In this document: one piece after another, positions 39,512 to 49,003 of the stretch
Numbering within the stretch: position 1 is the stretch's first letter
Layout: each line of letters starts with the position of its first letter
From: Oscillospiraceae bacterium
GTDB taxonomy: Bacteria; Bacillota; Clostridia; Oscillospirales; Ruminococcaceae
DNA: 64,000 bases
Direction: 5' to 3'
NCBI GenBank assembly: GCA_021769725.1
Contig: JAETSI010000002.1
Coordinates: 1 to 64,000 of the forward strand
Program-made: the position numbers and the translations under genes
Notes under the pieces: generated by a model
Database searches by the model: none
The model's input: only the letters and a program-made list of their open reading frames with translations
What the model was told of the DNA's origin: nothing

Positions 39512-40402
39512 TCAGAAATCAAAGTAATCGTCGTAGTCGTCGTAATCGTCATCGTCGTAGAGATCATCCAGATCAAATCCGCCTAAACCGCCATAACCGC
39601 CTAAATCCTTTGCAAGATCAAGCCAGCCGCCAAACGAATCTTCATCGGCATAAGGTGCAAGATACCAGCCGCTGCATCCCTTATACTTTACAACGTAGAT
39701 GTTGAAAGTAGCGCCGGCAGATACTTCTTCTTTTTCGTATTCAGCTTCAGCTTCAAGTTTAACCTTTACTCTGTAGGCTTTCTTTACTTCAACTTCGTCA
39801 AGACCCATTTCTTCAAACACCATGTTAGCCATATCTTCAATGTCATCACAGGTGCCGCCAGATACCTTTTTCTTGCCCTTGAAGTCAACTTTTACCTTGT
39901 AATCAAGTTTAGTATCTTTGAGAGTATCATTGATCTCGTCTTCAAGATTCTTTACAGCTTCTTTGTAACTGTCACCGGTTTCGTCCTCAACAATATCCTT
40001 GAAATCGTTGAATTGTTTTTTAGGGATAACAGCATGAGCAACCTTATCAATATCGACTTTGTTTATACCCTTTACAGCGTTTTTAATAGGCTTTTTATAA
40101 CCGCCGAAGAAAATGTTGAAAAGGAATATAAGCAGAGCTATAAGTACAACAGCCGCAATGCCAAGGACAATGAAACCCTTCTTTGAGTTGGATTTGTTAT
40201 TTCCCGGTACAAAAGAAGCGTTAAAATCGCCGCCGGCTGCCGCATCGGGATTATAAGCTCCCATGTTTCCGCCGTTATCGGAAGGAGAGAAAGGAGCCGC
40301 CGCCTGCTGCTGACCAGAAACTGCGTCGTTCTGAGCGGCGCATGATGCACATTGAGTCATTCCGTCAGGAATCTGTACACCGCAAGTTTTACAAAATGCC
40401 AT
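39512..40402 (-). CDS. Zinc-ribbon membrane-anchored protein
   Basis: MAFCKTCGVQIPDGMTQCASCAAQ then one TM helix; Asp-rich C-terminus DLDDLYDDDDYDDYDDYFDF. Confidence 0.7.
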   Translation of the reverse strand: MAFCKTCGVQIPDGMTQCASCAAQNDAVSGQQQAAAPFSPSDNGGNMGAYNPDAAAGGDFNASFVPGNNKSNSKKGFIVLGIAAVVLIALLIFLFNIFFGGYKKPIKNAVKGINKVDIDKVAHAVIPKKQFNDFKDIVEDETGDSYKEAVKNLEDEINDTLKDTKLDYKVKVDFKGKKKVSGGTCDDIEDMANMVFEEMGLDEVEVKKAYRVKVKLEAEAEYEKEEVSAGATFNIYVVKYKGCSGWYLAPYADEDSFGGWLDLAKDLGGYGGLGGFDLDDLYDDDDYDDYDDYFDF

Positions 40403-40540
40403 AATAAACCTCCACAAAATATAAAAATTAGAAAATAAGTACAATTCTGCCGGAAATTCTAAAAATACGACAACATAAGCCACAGAATTTACTGATAATC
40501 CTCACGTTAATCATATCATACAATTTTTTGTTTGTCAACA

Positions 40541-41143
40541 TTATTTTTGCATTTTCTTTGCTTTTTTACTATAATTTATCTTATTTGTAACATTTAAAAT
40601 CAGAAGTATGCAAAAGACCGGAAAGAACTCTTTTATTCCCAGAAAAACGGCTGCAGCCGCAGCAATGAGAAGCGCATATCTGACGGTTGCAAGAAGAATT
40701 CGGATACCGTATTCGCAGCGTATTCCACTTATCAGGATTTCAATGACAGCTCCGCCGTCGAGGCTTGGAAATGGCAGCAAATTATACAGACAAAGGGTCA
40801 GATTCAGCATCATAAAAAGGCGGCTGCCGCCCAGAAGTTTTGTTATGACGGCGAATATCAGATTGACTGCAGGCCCGGACAGTAACAGAAAAAGACTGCG
40901 CTTTATGGGAACGGCGGCATTTTTTTCCGTAGTTATAATTATTCCTGTCCCGCTCAGGACGATATTTTCTGCTGCCGTTCCTGCAATAGCGGCGGCAAGT
41001 ATATGTCCCAGTTCATGCAGAAGGCATCCACTGTAAAAGTAAAGGATCGTCCGGTGCTCCCTGACAAGAAAAATAAGAGCGTTGAACATCAGGAACGAAA
41101 AGCTGATACTAATCCGTATTCCCCCTATTCTGAAGCTAATCAA
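40541..41143 (-). CDS. M50-family intramembrane metalloprotease (SpoIVFB-like)
   Basis: CLLHELGHILAAAIAG and LYNLLPFPSLDGG. Confidence 0.82.
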   Translation of the reverse strand: MISFRIGGIRISISFSFLMFNALIFLVREHRTILYFYSGCLLHELGHILAAAIAGTAAENIVLSGTGIIITTEKNAAVPIKRSLFLLLSGPAVNLIFAVITKLLGGSRLFMMLNLTLCLYNLLPFPSLDGGAVIEILISGIRCEYGIRILLATVRYALLIAAAAAVFLGIKEFFPVFCILLILNVTNKINYSKKAKKMQK

Positions 41144-41405
41144 AAAACGGGCGGAGCAGATCTATAGGATTAGGAAAAAGTTCTGCCGGATCTGCGGTAA
41201 GTTCTTTTATTTTTTCAAATATACCGACAGCTATTCCAGGAAAAATAATATTGATTATAAAAACCGATGCCGCAATCACAATACATACTGCCGCCTGCAT
41301 AGCCGGAGCATCACCGGAGCGTTCACGGTATTTTTCTTCATAGTCCGGCAGAAATTCCTGCGGACTATCTTCTGTCGGCTCGGAAGTTTGTGTGTTTTCC
41401 GTCAT
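41136..41405 (-). CDS. Small single-TM protein coupled to the M50 protease
   Basis: 89 aa; AAVCIVIAASVFIINIIFPGIAVGIF; end overlaps the protease start. Confidence 0.6.
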   Translation of the reverse strand: MTENTQTSEPTEDSPQEFLPDYEEKYRERSGDAPAMQAAVCIVIAASVFIINIIFPGIAVGIFEKIKELTADPAELFPNPIDLLRPFFD

Positions 41406-41709
41406 ATATATTCAGCTCCTTTCTCATTATTTATAATATGTTTGTCCTGCTGATTCAAGAACCGTTATAATAAAATAGTAATGGGAATCAATACCGGGAT
41501 TCCAAAGGGGATAATATCTCTTTGTGAGGTGTTGCATTTAAGGAGGCAGCCCCCCTTTTTTTAAAAAGCAATGATGAGCATAAAAAATTGAATTACGTGT
41601 AAAATTGTAAAAAAGTGTTGATTTTTTTTCTTTTTTGTGATACAATTATAGCATTGTTTTGCTTGCTTGGCAAAATATCAGGAATATGGAGGATAAGGAG
41701 AATATATTT

Positions 41710-43113
41710 ATGAAACAAAACAGTGAAGCATCTTCAAATGGTGGATTCGGCTCGAAAATAGGTTTTATTCTTGCAGCCGCAGGTTCTGCTGTGGGACTTG
41801 GAAATATATGGCGGTTCCCGTATCTTGCAGCAAAATACGGCGGCGGAATTTTTCTGCTGATCTACCTGATATTTGCTGTAACTTTTGGTTTTGCGCTTAT
41901 TGTAACAGAAATATCTATAGGGCGCAGAACAGGCAAAAGTGTTATAGAAGCATTTTCTGATGTAAATGGAAAATTCAGACCTTTAGGTTGGCTGTCGGCA
42001 CTTGTTCCGGCACTCATACTTCCTTACTACTGCGTTATTGGAGGGTGGGTTCTGAAATACATGACCGTCTTTATTACGGGCGGAGGTTCGGAAATTGCCA
42101 GTGCATCCTACGGCACTGCGGAAAGCGGAGCAGAGATTGGATTTTTCGACCATTTTATCGGATTCGTCTCACAGCCTACTGTATTTTTTTTGATATATGT
42201 CCTGGTAGGAGCTGTAGTGGTATGTCTCGGTGTTGAAAAAGGAATTGAGAAATTCAGTAAATTCCTTATGCCTGTGCTTCTGGTACTTATACTTGGCATA
42301 AGCATTTATACGCTTACCCTTGACGGTGCAGGGGAGGGACTTAAATATTACGTTCTCCCTGATTTTGATGGATTTACTGGAACAAAGCTTATGAAGACAA
42401 TTGCCGCCGCAGTAGGACAGCTTTTCTACTCAATGTCCATTGCAATGGGAATTATGGTTACATACGGCTCTTATATGCGCCGGGAAGATTCTATTGAAAG
42501 TTCTGTAAGACAGATTGAGATATTTGATACCCTTGTGGCTTTTCTGGCAGGACTTATTATTGTTCCGGCAGTATTCGTATTTTCAGGCGGCGATCCCGAT
42601 GCTCTCAACAAGGGACCGGGACTTATGTTTGTTACTATGCCCAAGGTGTTTGATTCTATGCCGGCAGGTCAGATAATAGGAACAGCATTTTTTATACTTG
42701 TTGCTCTTGCAGCGCTTACATCGTCAATTTCTCTTATGGAGACAGTGACTGCCGTTGTTATGGAAAAGACGAAACTGAACAGAGTAAAAAGCTGCTGCGT
42801 AGTTATAGTATTCACGATAGTATTAGGCATGATGTCGGTGCTTGGTTACAGCGTATGGTCTGATTTTACACTTTTTGGTATGCAGATGCTTGATTTCTTC
42901 GACTTTATAACCAATAATCTTATGATGCCTGTAGCAGCGTTGTTCACTTGTATTCTTGTGGGATACGTGGTCAAGACAAAATATGTTGAGGATGAAGTGA
43001 TGTACGGAGAAAGAAAATTCCGTTCAAAAATTTTGTACCGTGGTATGATAAAATATGTGTGCCCTGTATGTATGCTGGTAATTCTCATTACGCCGTTTGT
43101 AACGGAAATATAA
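41710..43113 (+). CDS. Sodium-dependent transporter, NSS/SNF family
   Basis: GFILAAAGSAVGLGNIWRFPYLAAKYGGG. Confidence 0.93.
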   Translation: MKQNSEASSNGGFGSKIGFILAAAGSAVGLGNIWRFPYLAAKYGGGIFLLIYLIFAVTFGFALIVTEISIGRRTGKSVIEAFSDVNGKFRPLGWLSALVPALILPYYCVIGGWVLKYMTVFITGGGSEIASASYGTAESGAEIGFFDHFIGFVSQPTVFFLIYVLVGAVVVCLGVEKGIEKFSKFLMPVLLVLILGISIYTLTLDGAGEGLKYYVLPDFDGFTGTKLMKTIAAAVGQLFYSMSIAMGIMVTYGSYMRREDSIESSVRQIEIFDTLVAFLAGLIIVPAVFVFSGGDPDALNKGPGLMFVTMPKVFDSMPAGQIIGTAFFILVALAALTSSISLMETVTAVVMEKTKLNRVKSCCVVIVFTIVLGMMSVLGYSVWSDFTLFGMQMLDFFDFITNNLMMPVAALFTCILVGYVVKTKYVEDEVMYGERKFRSKILYRGMIKYVCPVCMLVILITPFVTEI

Positions 43114-43131
43114 AGGAAAAGAGGTAATTTT

Positions 43132-43851
43132 ATGTATTGTAAAAAATGTGGTTCTTTATTAAATGACGGGGCAGCTTTCTGTCCTAATTGCGGTCAGACG
43201 ACAGCGGCAAAGCCGGCTGCTCCTGCCGCCGGAGTGAATGCCCCACCTCCGCAGCAGCCAATGTATGGATCATATTCTCAGCAGCCCGGTTATGGTTATT
43301 ATGGAAATCAGCCGTATGGAAATACATATTCTTCCGGAACGTCCCTGAAAGGACTTTTTGCTCTTGCTATGGCTGTTCTGCTCGTTATTCTTGCTGTTGG
43401 ACTTCTGGAGTTCGGCGTCGTTAAATACGGAAGAGAATGGTTCTATGCAACCAGCATCAGCGGTAACGGAGATGTGCTGTTAGCCGGACTTTATTCTACA
43501 GACGGCGATGTTGCTGAAATGATAGGCGACCTTGTAGAAGACGGCGAACTTGGAGGAGTATGTGTAATTATTTCTTTCGTTATGATGTGCATATCAATAC
43601 TTGCTGCTGTTATCGGAGCTTTGTGTTCTCTTGTCAAGAACCATGCTGCTGCAACTTTACTGATAGGAATTGGAATGTTAACTACAGTTTTGGGATATAT
43701 TGCAAACATTATCGAGGGCATATATATTGTAGGTGAATCAAACAGCGATTATCACTTTATATGCATCTCTCCTATTATTTTACTTGTTGTATGTCTGGCT
43801 CTTGCGGTTGTTTCTTTTGTTGCTTCAGGAAGAATAAGAAACAGCGATTGA
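43132..43851 (+). CDS. Zinc-ribbon domain membrane protein
   Basis: MYCKKCGSLLNDGAAFCPNCGQ; Pro/Gln/Tyr-rich linker; 4 hydrophobic segments. Confidence 0.75.
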   Translation: MYCKKCGSLLNDGAAFCPNCGQTTAAKPAAPAAGVNAPPPQQPMYGSYSQQPGYGYYGNQPYGNTYSSGTSLKGLFALAMAVLLVILAVGLLEFGVVKYGREWFYATSISGNGDVLLAGLYSTDGDVAEMIGDLVEDGELGGVCVIISFVMMCISILAAVIGALCSLVKNHAAATLLIGIGMLTTVLGYIANIIEGIYIVGESNSDYHFICISPIILLVVCLALAVVSFVASGRIRNSD

Positions 43852-43964
43852 TTATGTTTTTAGAAAAAGGGGAGAATGCGTTCCCCCTTTTTTCTTTTTA
43901 TCGGTTGACTTTTATATCAAAAAGAAGTATAATTGATTTATCAGGATTTCAGGAGGAGGCAGAA

Positions 43965-44255
43965 ATGGAAAGAAATAAAATGATAGGGCTTATAGCTGCT
44001 GTTTTAGCGGCTGTGCTTATGGCAATAGCAGGAAAATCCTGTGTAAAAGATGCTAAAACTAAAAATACTGTTACACAGCGTCCTACAATAATTGTTTCTC
44101 CGCAGATCGTTCAGGGAGATAATGCCTATACGCCGTCATATACGACTGCTCCACCGGCGCAGACTGTTCCGTCTGAACCGGAAACGCCTGAAAATATTCC
44201 GCAAACAGAAACTTCTTCAAAGTCAAAACTGGATGAACTCTGGGAAAGAAAATAA
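43965..44255 (+). CDS. Small putative membrane/secreted protein
   Basis: MERNKMIGLIAAVLAAVLMAIAGKSC... with Pro/Thr-rich tail; aggaggc RBS. Confidence 0.5.
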   Translation: MERNKMIGLIAAVLAAVLMAIAGKSCVKDAKTKNTVTQRPTIIVSPQIVQGDNAYTPSYTTAPPAQTVPSEPETPENIPQTETSSKSKLDELWERK

Positions 44256-44271
44256 TTAGGAGGAAATAATA

Positions 44272-44742
44272 ATGGTTATTATTGAAATGGAAAATGGAAA
44301 GAAGATAAAGATTGAGCTTTATCCTGAAATTGCACCTATATCGTGCGCAAATTTTGAAAAGCTGGTAAACAGCGGATTCTATGACGGACTGACTTTTCAT
44401 AGAGTTATTCCCGGTTTCATGATTCAGGGCGGATGTCCTAACGGTACGGGAACAGGCGGTCCGGGCTGGAATATCAAGGGCGAGTTTTCCTCAAACGGCG
44501 TTAAGAACGATCTTAAACACACAAGAGGAGTGCTTTCTATGGCTCGCTCCATGATGCCTGATTCCGCAGGTTCGCAGTTCTTTATCATGCACGAGGACGC
44601 TCCGCACCTTGACGGTCAGTATGCGGCTTTCGGCAAAGTCATAGAGGGAATGGACATTGTTGACGAGATTGCTGAAACTCCTACGGATTTCAGGGACAAG
44701 CCCGTTAATCCTCAGATCATGAAAAAAGTTACTATAGAATAA
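44272..44742 (+). CDS. Cyclophilin-type peptidyl-prolyl isomerase
   Basis: [56 protein letters not shown]. Confidence 0.95.
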   Translation: MVIIEMENGKKIKIELYPEIAPISCANFEKLVNSGFYDGLTFHRVIPGFMIQGGCPNGTGTGGPGWNIKGEFSSNGVKNDLKHTRGVLSMARSMMPDSAGSQFFIMHEDAPHLDGQYAAFGKVIEGMDIVDEIAETPTDFRDKPVNPQIMKKVTIE

Positions 44743-44756
44743 TTCCGGAGGAAAAT

Positions 44757-45590
44757 ATGCTTTATATCGGATGTCATCTGTCAAGTTCAAAGGGGTACAT
44801 GGCTATGGGAAATCAGGCGGCTGAAATAGACGCCAATACTTTTGCCTTTTTTACCAGAAATCCCAGGGGAGGATCTGCAAAGGCAATCAATCCGGAGGAT
44901 GCAGCTGGTTTTGTCAAATTTGCAGCTGAAAATAATTTCGGTAAGCTGGTCGCACACGCTCCGTATACCATGAACGCCTGCGCCGCCGACGAGAATATCC
45001 GTCGTTTTGCAAGAGAGGCTATGGCGGATGACCTTGTACGTATGGAGGCTACTCCGGGGAATTACTACAATTTTCATCCCGGTTCTCACGTGAAACAAGG
45101 GGCTGATGTGGGAATAGAACTTATTGCGGATCAGCTTAATACCGTTCTTACGGCCGAGCAGTCTACTATAGTTCTTCTGGAGACTATGGCTGGAAAAGGT
45201 TCGGAGGTTGGAAGATCATTTGAGGAACTCCGGGAGATAATCGACAGAGTACGGATTAATAACAAACTCGGCGTCTGCTTTGATACATGTCATGTCTGGG
45301 ACGGCGGCTATGATATCGTTAATGATCTTGATGGCGTTTTAGGGGAATTTGATCGCATCATCGGTTTGGACAAGCTGAAAGCGATTCATCTTAACGACAG
45401 TATGAATTCTCTTGGTGCTCATAAGGACAGACACGCTAAGATCGGTGAGGGACATATCGGTGCGGACGCTCTGATAAGAGTGATAAATCATCCGAAGCTC
45501 CGGGGACTTCCTGTTATTCTGGAAACACCTAACGATATCGAGGGGTATGCCAGGGAAATTAAATTCCTGCGTGAGAATTACAGTGATTAA
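44757..45590 (+). CDS. nfo: Deoxyribonuclease IV (endonuclease IV)
   Basis: [74 protein letters not shown]. Confidence 0.94.
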   Translation: MLYIGCHLSSSKGYMAMGNQAAEIDANTFAFFTRNPRGGSAKAINPEDAAGFVKFAAENNFGKLVAHAPYTMNACAADENIRRFAREAMADDLVRMEATPGNYYNFHPGSHVKQGADVGIELIADQLNTVLTAEQSTIVLLETMAGKGSEVGRSFEELREIIDRVRINNKLGVCFDTCHVWDGGYDIVNDLDGVLGEFDRIIGLDKLKAIHLNDSMNSLGAHKDRHAKIGEGHIGADALIRVINHPKLRGLPVILETPNDIEGYAREIKFLRENYSD

Positions 45591-45595
45591 ATTTT

Positions 45596-45644
45596 AGGGC
45601 AATATCGCACAGAAATATATGTGTTTTGTGCGATATTGCCTTTT
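45596..45644 (+). terminator. Terminator (ggcaatatcgcac...gtgcgatattgcctttt)
   Basis: 13-bp inverted repeat plus T-run. Confidence 0.85.
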
Positions 45645-45676
45645 GAAATATTTTTTAAGAAATTAAAAAATATATC

Positions 45677-45729
45677 TTGACAAAATTTGCAAGGTATTGT
45701 ATAATATAAATGGAAATATTATACAATAC
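45677..45729 (+). promoter_or_regulatory. Consensus promoter (TTGACA-17-TATAAT) overlapped by 14-bp palindrome
   Basis: -35 45677-45682, -10 45700-45705; gtattgtataatat (45694-45707) / atattatacaatac (45716-45729). Confidence 0.75.
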
Positions 45730-45775
45730 TTGTATGGCGCCAACTAAAATGTTTTTAATTTAGGAGGTGCATGTT

Positions 45776-45811
45776 ATGAGAAAACTTAAACATCTGAAAT
45801 TTATGAAATAA
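45776..45811 (+). CDS. Candidate 11-aa peptide ORF MRKLKHLKFMK
   Basis: ATG 7 nt after the strong SD taggaggt, downstream of the consensus promoter. Confidence 0.35.
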   Translation: MRKLKHLKFMK

Positions 45812-45853
45812 CTTGCAATCACTGGGCAAGGCATTTCTTATATTGACATTATA

Positions 45854-47110
45854 ATGGAGAAACTTATGAAAAAAATAATCTGCATCCCTTTGATATTGGC
45901 AGCATCAGTTACGGTAACGTCCTGTGAAAAAAATGCTGATGACAGTGATAAGGACACGGACGGCAATGTAATTATTTCTCCGATAGAAACCACTTCTGTA
46001 ACCGATACAGAAATTACCACTGCCGCAAACACTGAATATGCGTCAGAGAACAGCGCATTCTATTACACTCCGCCTGTAGAACTGCCTGATGAGGTATCCG
46101 AAAACAAGGAAAACGTCAAGGCAGACGGTTTTGTGTATACCGATTATCTCGGCAGTGAATATGACTCGTTAGCTTTGATTGCATTAGATGATAAATATGT
46201 TTATTTTGAAAAATGGATTGAAAAATTTAATGGAACCTCAGATTTAATATTTTATAAATACAATCTTACCACGGGAGAATCAACTGAATTTAATGGAATT
46301 GTTCCGGGATGCAATGTAAAAACAGGAGATACTGCATTTGTTGACGGCAGGATATATTCTGTTATGTATGGCTCTGGAGGTCGGATACATTATTTATTGG
46401 ATACATTGACAAACAGCGCTGAAATAATTCAGAAGGGTGAAGGCAACGACAGCCTTATGCGTACAACGCATGCCGTCGGCAAAGATTCCTATATGGAGAT
46501 ATGGGCGACAGGTCAGGGGTATAATGAGACTATTCATGTAATGTTGTTTAATAAAAGCGGCAGCAGAGAGATAATAAAAAAGAAATATAATTCCAGTAAG
46601 GAAAGGCTTGTCTATACCGCAAACGGAGATCATATCTACGAATATGCACAGACATCGGATTCAACAGAGCCTTGTCTTAATATCTACAATGAAAACGGCG
46701 AGCTTGAATCGTCAGTCTGTCTGAAAGAAATCGCATATGAATTAAAGCAGGATCCGGATAATTATGTTGCGCAAATGAATGTAAGCGGAAGATTTATTTC
46801 TTTTGACTTTAACTTCGGCGAATCAACTGCAAAGAGTTATATTTATGACATGGAAAGCGGAAACTATTATCGTGCAGACGGCTGTCAGAGCATTGCCACG
46901 CCGAATTATCTTCCGCCCGATTTCGGGAAAATTCTTTTTCTGCAAAGAAACAGTGATTCGGAGGGAACAAAGTTCGATTTGTTCTGTCTATACGCAAACG
47001 GAGGTATTGAGAAACTTTCAGAGAATATAGGAATTGATACTATGATCGTTGCCAATGGCGAAAAGGCTGCCTATTTTAAGAATAAAGAGCTTTATACGAT
47101 AGAATATTAA
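45854..47110 (+). CDS. Putative lipoprotein, propeller-like
   Basis: MKKIICIPLILAASVTVTSC lipobox; repeated beta-rich pattern. Confidence 0.65.
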   Translation: MEKLMKKIICIPLILAASVTVTSCEKNADDSDKDTDGNVIISPIETTSVTDTEITTAANTEYASENSAFYYTPPVELPDEVSENKENVKADGFVYTDYLGSEYDSLALIALDDKYVYFEKWIEKFNGTSDLIFYKYNLTTGESTEFNGIVPGCNVKTGDTAFVDGRIYSVMYGSGGRIHYLLDTLTNSAEIIQKGEGNDSLMRTTHAVGKDSYMEIWATGQGYNETIHVMLFNKSGSREIIKKKYNSSKERLVYTANGDHIYEYAQTSDSTEPCLNIYNENGELESSVCLKEIAYELKQDPDNYVAQMNVSGRFISFDFNFGESTAKSYIYDMESGNYYRADGCQSIATPNYLPPDFGKILFLQRNSDSEGTKFDLFCLYANGGIEKLSENIGIDTMIVANGEKAAYFKNKELYTIEY

Positions 47111-47172
47111 AAAAACGGCTCTCCGGATGAACGGAGAGCCGTTTTTATGTATTGCCTTAAAACCTAAGAAAA

Positions 47173-47754
47173 TCAGCCTATTTCAACGATCTCGCCGTAA
47201 AGTTCACGTCCTGCGCCTACAGCGTTTGATTCGTCGGTGTCGATGTGCATTGCACGTGCATACTTTTCAGAAACACGGCATACAACATCACCGAGAACTG
47301 CACTTCTCTCCGGAGTAGCAAGCTTTACCCATACTATCTGCTTGTCCTTTACGCCAAGCTCTTCAGCATCGGCAGGGGTGAGGTGAATGTGTCTCTTTGC
47401 AACGATAACGCCCTCAGAGATTTCAATTTCGCCGGCAGGACCGATAAGCTTGCAGGCGCCTGATCCTGCGATATCAGCAGATTCTCTGATAGGAGCGGCA
47501 ATTCCGATAGAACGAGCATCAGTAGCGGAAAGCTCGACCTGTGTTTCAGGACGTACAGGACCGAGAATAGAAACGCCGGCAAGTTCCTTTTTAGGACCAA
47601 CGACTGTTACTCTCTCCTCGCAGGCAAATTGACCGGGCTGGGAAAGATCTTTTTTCTTTGTGAGCTCGTAGCCCTTGCCGAAAAGAATTTCAAGGTGCTC
47701 CTGAGTTACGTGTACGTGACGGGCGGATGTTTCAACGATAAAAGTTTTAGACAT
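47173..47754 (-). CDS. PduL-family phosphotransacylase
   Basis: VETSARHVHVTQEHLEILFGKGYELT, GPVRPETQVELSATDAR, VAKRHIHLTPADAEELGVKD. Confidence 0.92.
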   Translation of the reverse strand: MSKTFIVETSARHVHVTQEHLEILFGKGYELTKKKDLSQPGQFACEERVTVVGPKKELAGVSILGPVRPETQVELSATDARSIGIAAPIRESADIAGSGACKLIGPAGEIEISEGVIVAKRHIHLTPADAEELGVKDKQIVWVKLATPERSAVLGDVVCRVSEKYARAMHIDTDESNAVGAGRELYGEIVEIG

Positions 47755-47849
47755 AATAAAAGCCTCCATATATTATTGGGATTCATCCCTGATTAACCTT
47801 TTCTTATTTTACACTATTTTTCCGGAAACGTCAAGACCCGATAAGAAAA

Positions 47850-48788
47850 TTATCTCACAAAAAGATAAACAGTGTATCCTGCATACAGAACTACCATTGA
47901 TATTCCGTGCCATCTGACGAGTTTTTTCTTCGGCAGACAGAAAGCGAGCACCAGCAGACTTGAAGCTATGAGGAATATTGTATCAATGGAATTCTGTATT
48001 GTAAATCCAATAGGCGAAATGACAGCGGCGATCCCGAGTACAAAGAGGATATTGAAGACGTTTGACCCGATAACATTTCCAAGAGCCATATCTATTTCGT
48101 TTTTTCTGGCGGCTACGACCGACGTAACAAGTTCAGGCAGGCTTGTGCCGAGAGCAACTATAGTCATGCCTATGAGATTGTCCGACATACCGAGACTTCT
48201 TGCGATATCTGATGCCCCCTCAACCACCATTTTTCCTCCGGCAGCAATGGCGATTATTCCGCCGATTATATATATGATGCATCGCCAGACAGGAAGTATC
48301 TTGATTTCCTCTTCATCGCTTATCAGAGTACCGGATCGTCTTGCCTTCAAAGCGCTGTTTACCATGATGTAAAGGAAAAATATAAACAAAAGCAGCAAAA
48401 CGATTCCAGCTATGCGTGATATGCTGCCGGTGAAAAATCCGAATCCGAGCAGAACAGCGGCTGCAAGTATTGAAAAAGGGAAATCTCTTTTCAATGTATC
48501 ACGGTTTATCGGCAGCGGACAAAGAATCGCACAAAGACCTGCCACGATCATAAGATTGAAAATATTTGAACCGACGGCGTTGCTGATAGAAAGGTCGTTT
48601 TTGTCAGCTAGTGAAGCGCTGATGCTTACGGATGTCTCCGGCAGACTTGTTCCCATTGCAACGATTGTCATGCCGATGATGATTGGCGGTATGCTTAGTT
48701 TCTTTGCGGCTGATGAACTGCCCTCAACGAAGAAGTCGGCACCCTTTATAAGCAGGACGAAGCCTGCCATTAGCAAAAAATACATCAT
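47850..48788 (-). CDS. Calcium/sodium antiporter (CaCA family)
   Basis: Two copies of the alpha repeat: GMTIVAMGTSLPETSVSISAS...NAVGSNIFN and GMTIVALGTSLPELVTSVVAA...NVIGSNVFN. Confidence 0.93.
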   Translation of the reverse strand: MMYFLLMAGFVLLIKGADFFVEGSSSAAKKLSIPPIIIGMTIVAMGTSLPETSVSISASLADKNDLSISNAVGSNIFNLMIVAGLCAILCPLPINRDTLKRDFPFSILAAAVLLGFGFFTGSISRIAGIVLLLLFIFFLYIMVNSALKARRSGTLISDEEEIKILPVWRCIIYIIGGIIAIAAGGKMVVEGASDIARSLGMSDNLIGMTIVALGTSLPELVTSVVAARKNEIDMALGNVIGSNVFNILFVLGIAAVISPIGFTIQNSIDTIFLIASSLLVLAFCLPKKKLVRWHGISMVVLYAGYTVYLFVR

Positions 48789-49003
48789 AGATTTTTAACT
48801 CCTGTAATTCCAATTTCTATTAGTATACCACATATATCTCTTTTTTGCAAGAGTTATCGACAAGTTGTCCAAAAAAGTGATAGACGGGTGAAAAAACGAA
48901 CCTTATTTGTAGAAAATTATCATCCTGTCTGAATTTTCTTGAAAAATCTGAGCGGATGTGCTATAATTCGTAATGGATTTTTGATTTTAATGGAGGCTTT
49001 TTT

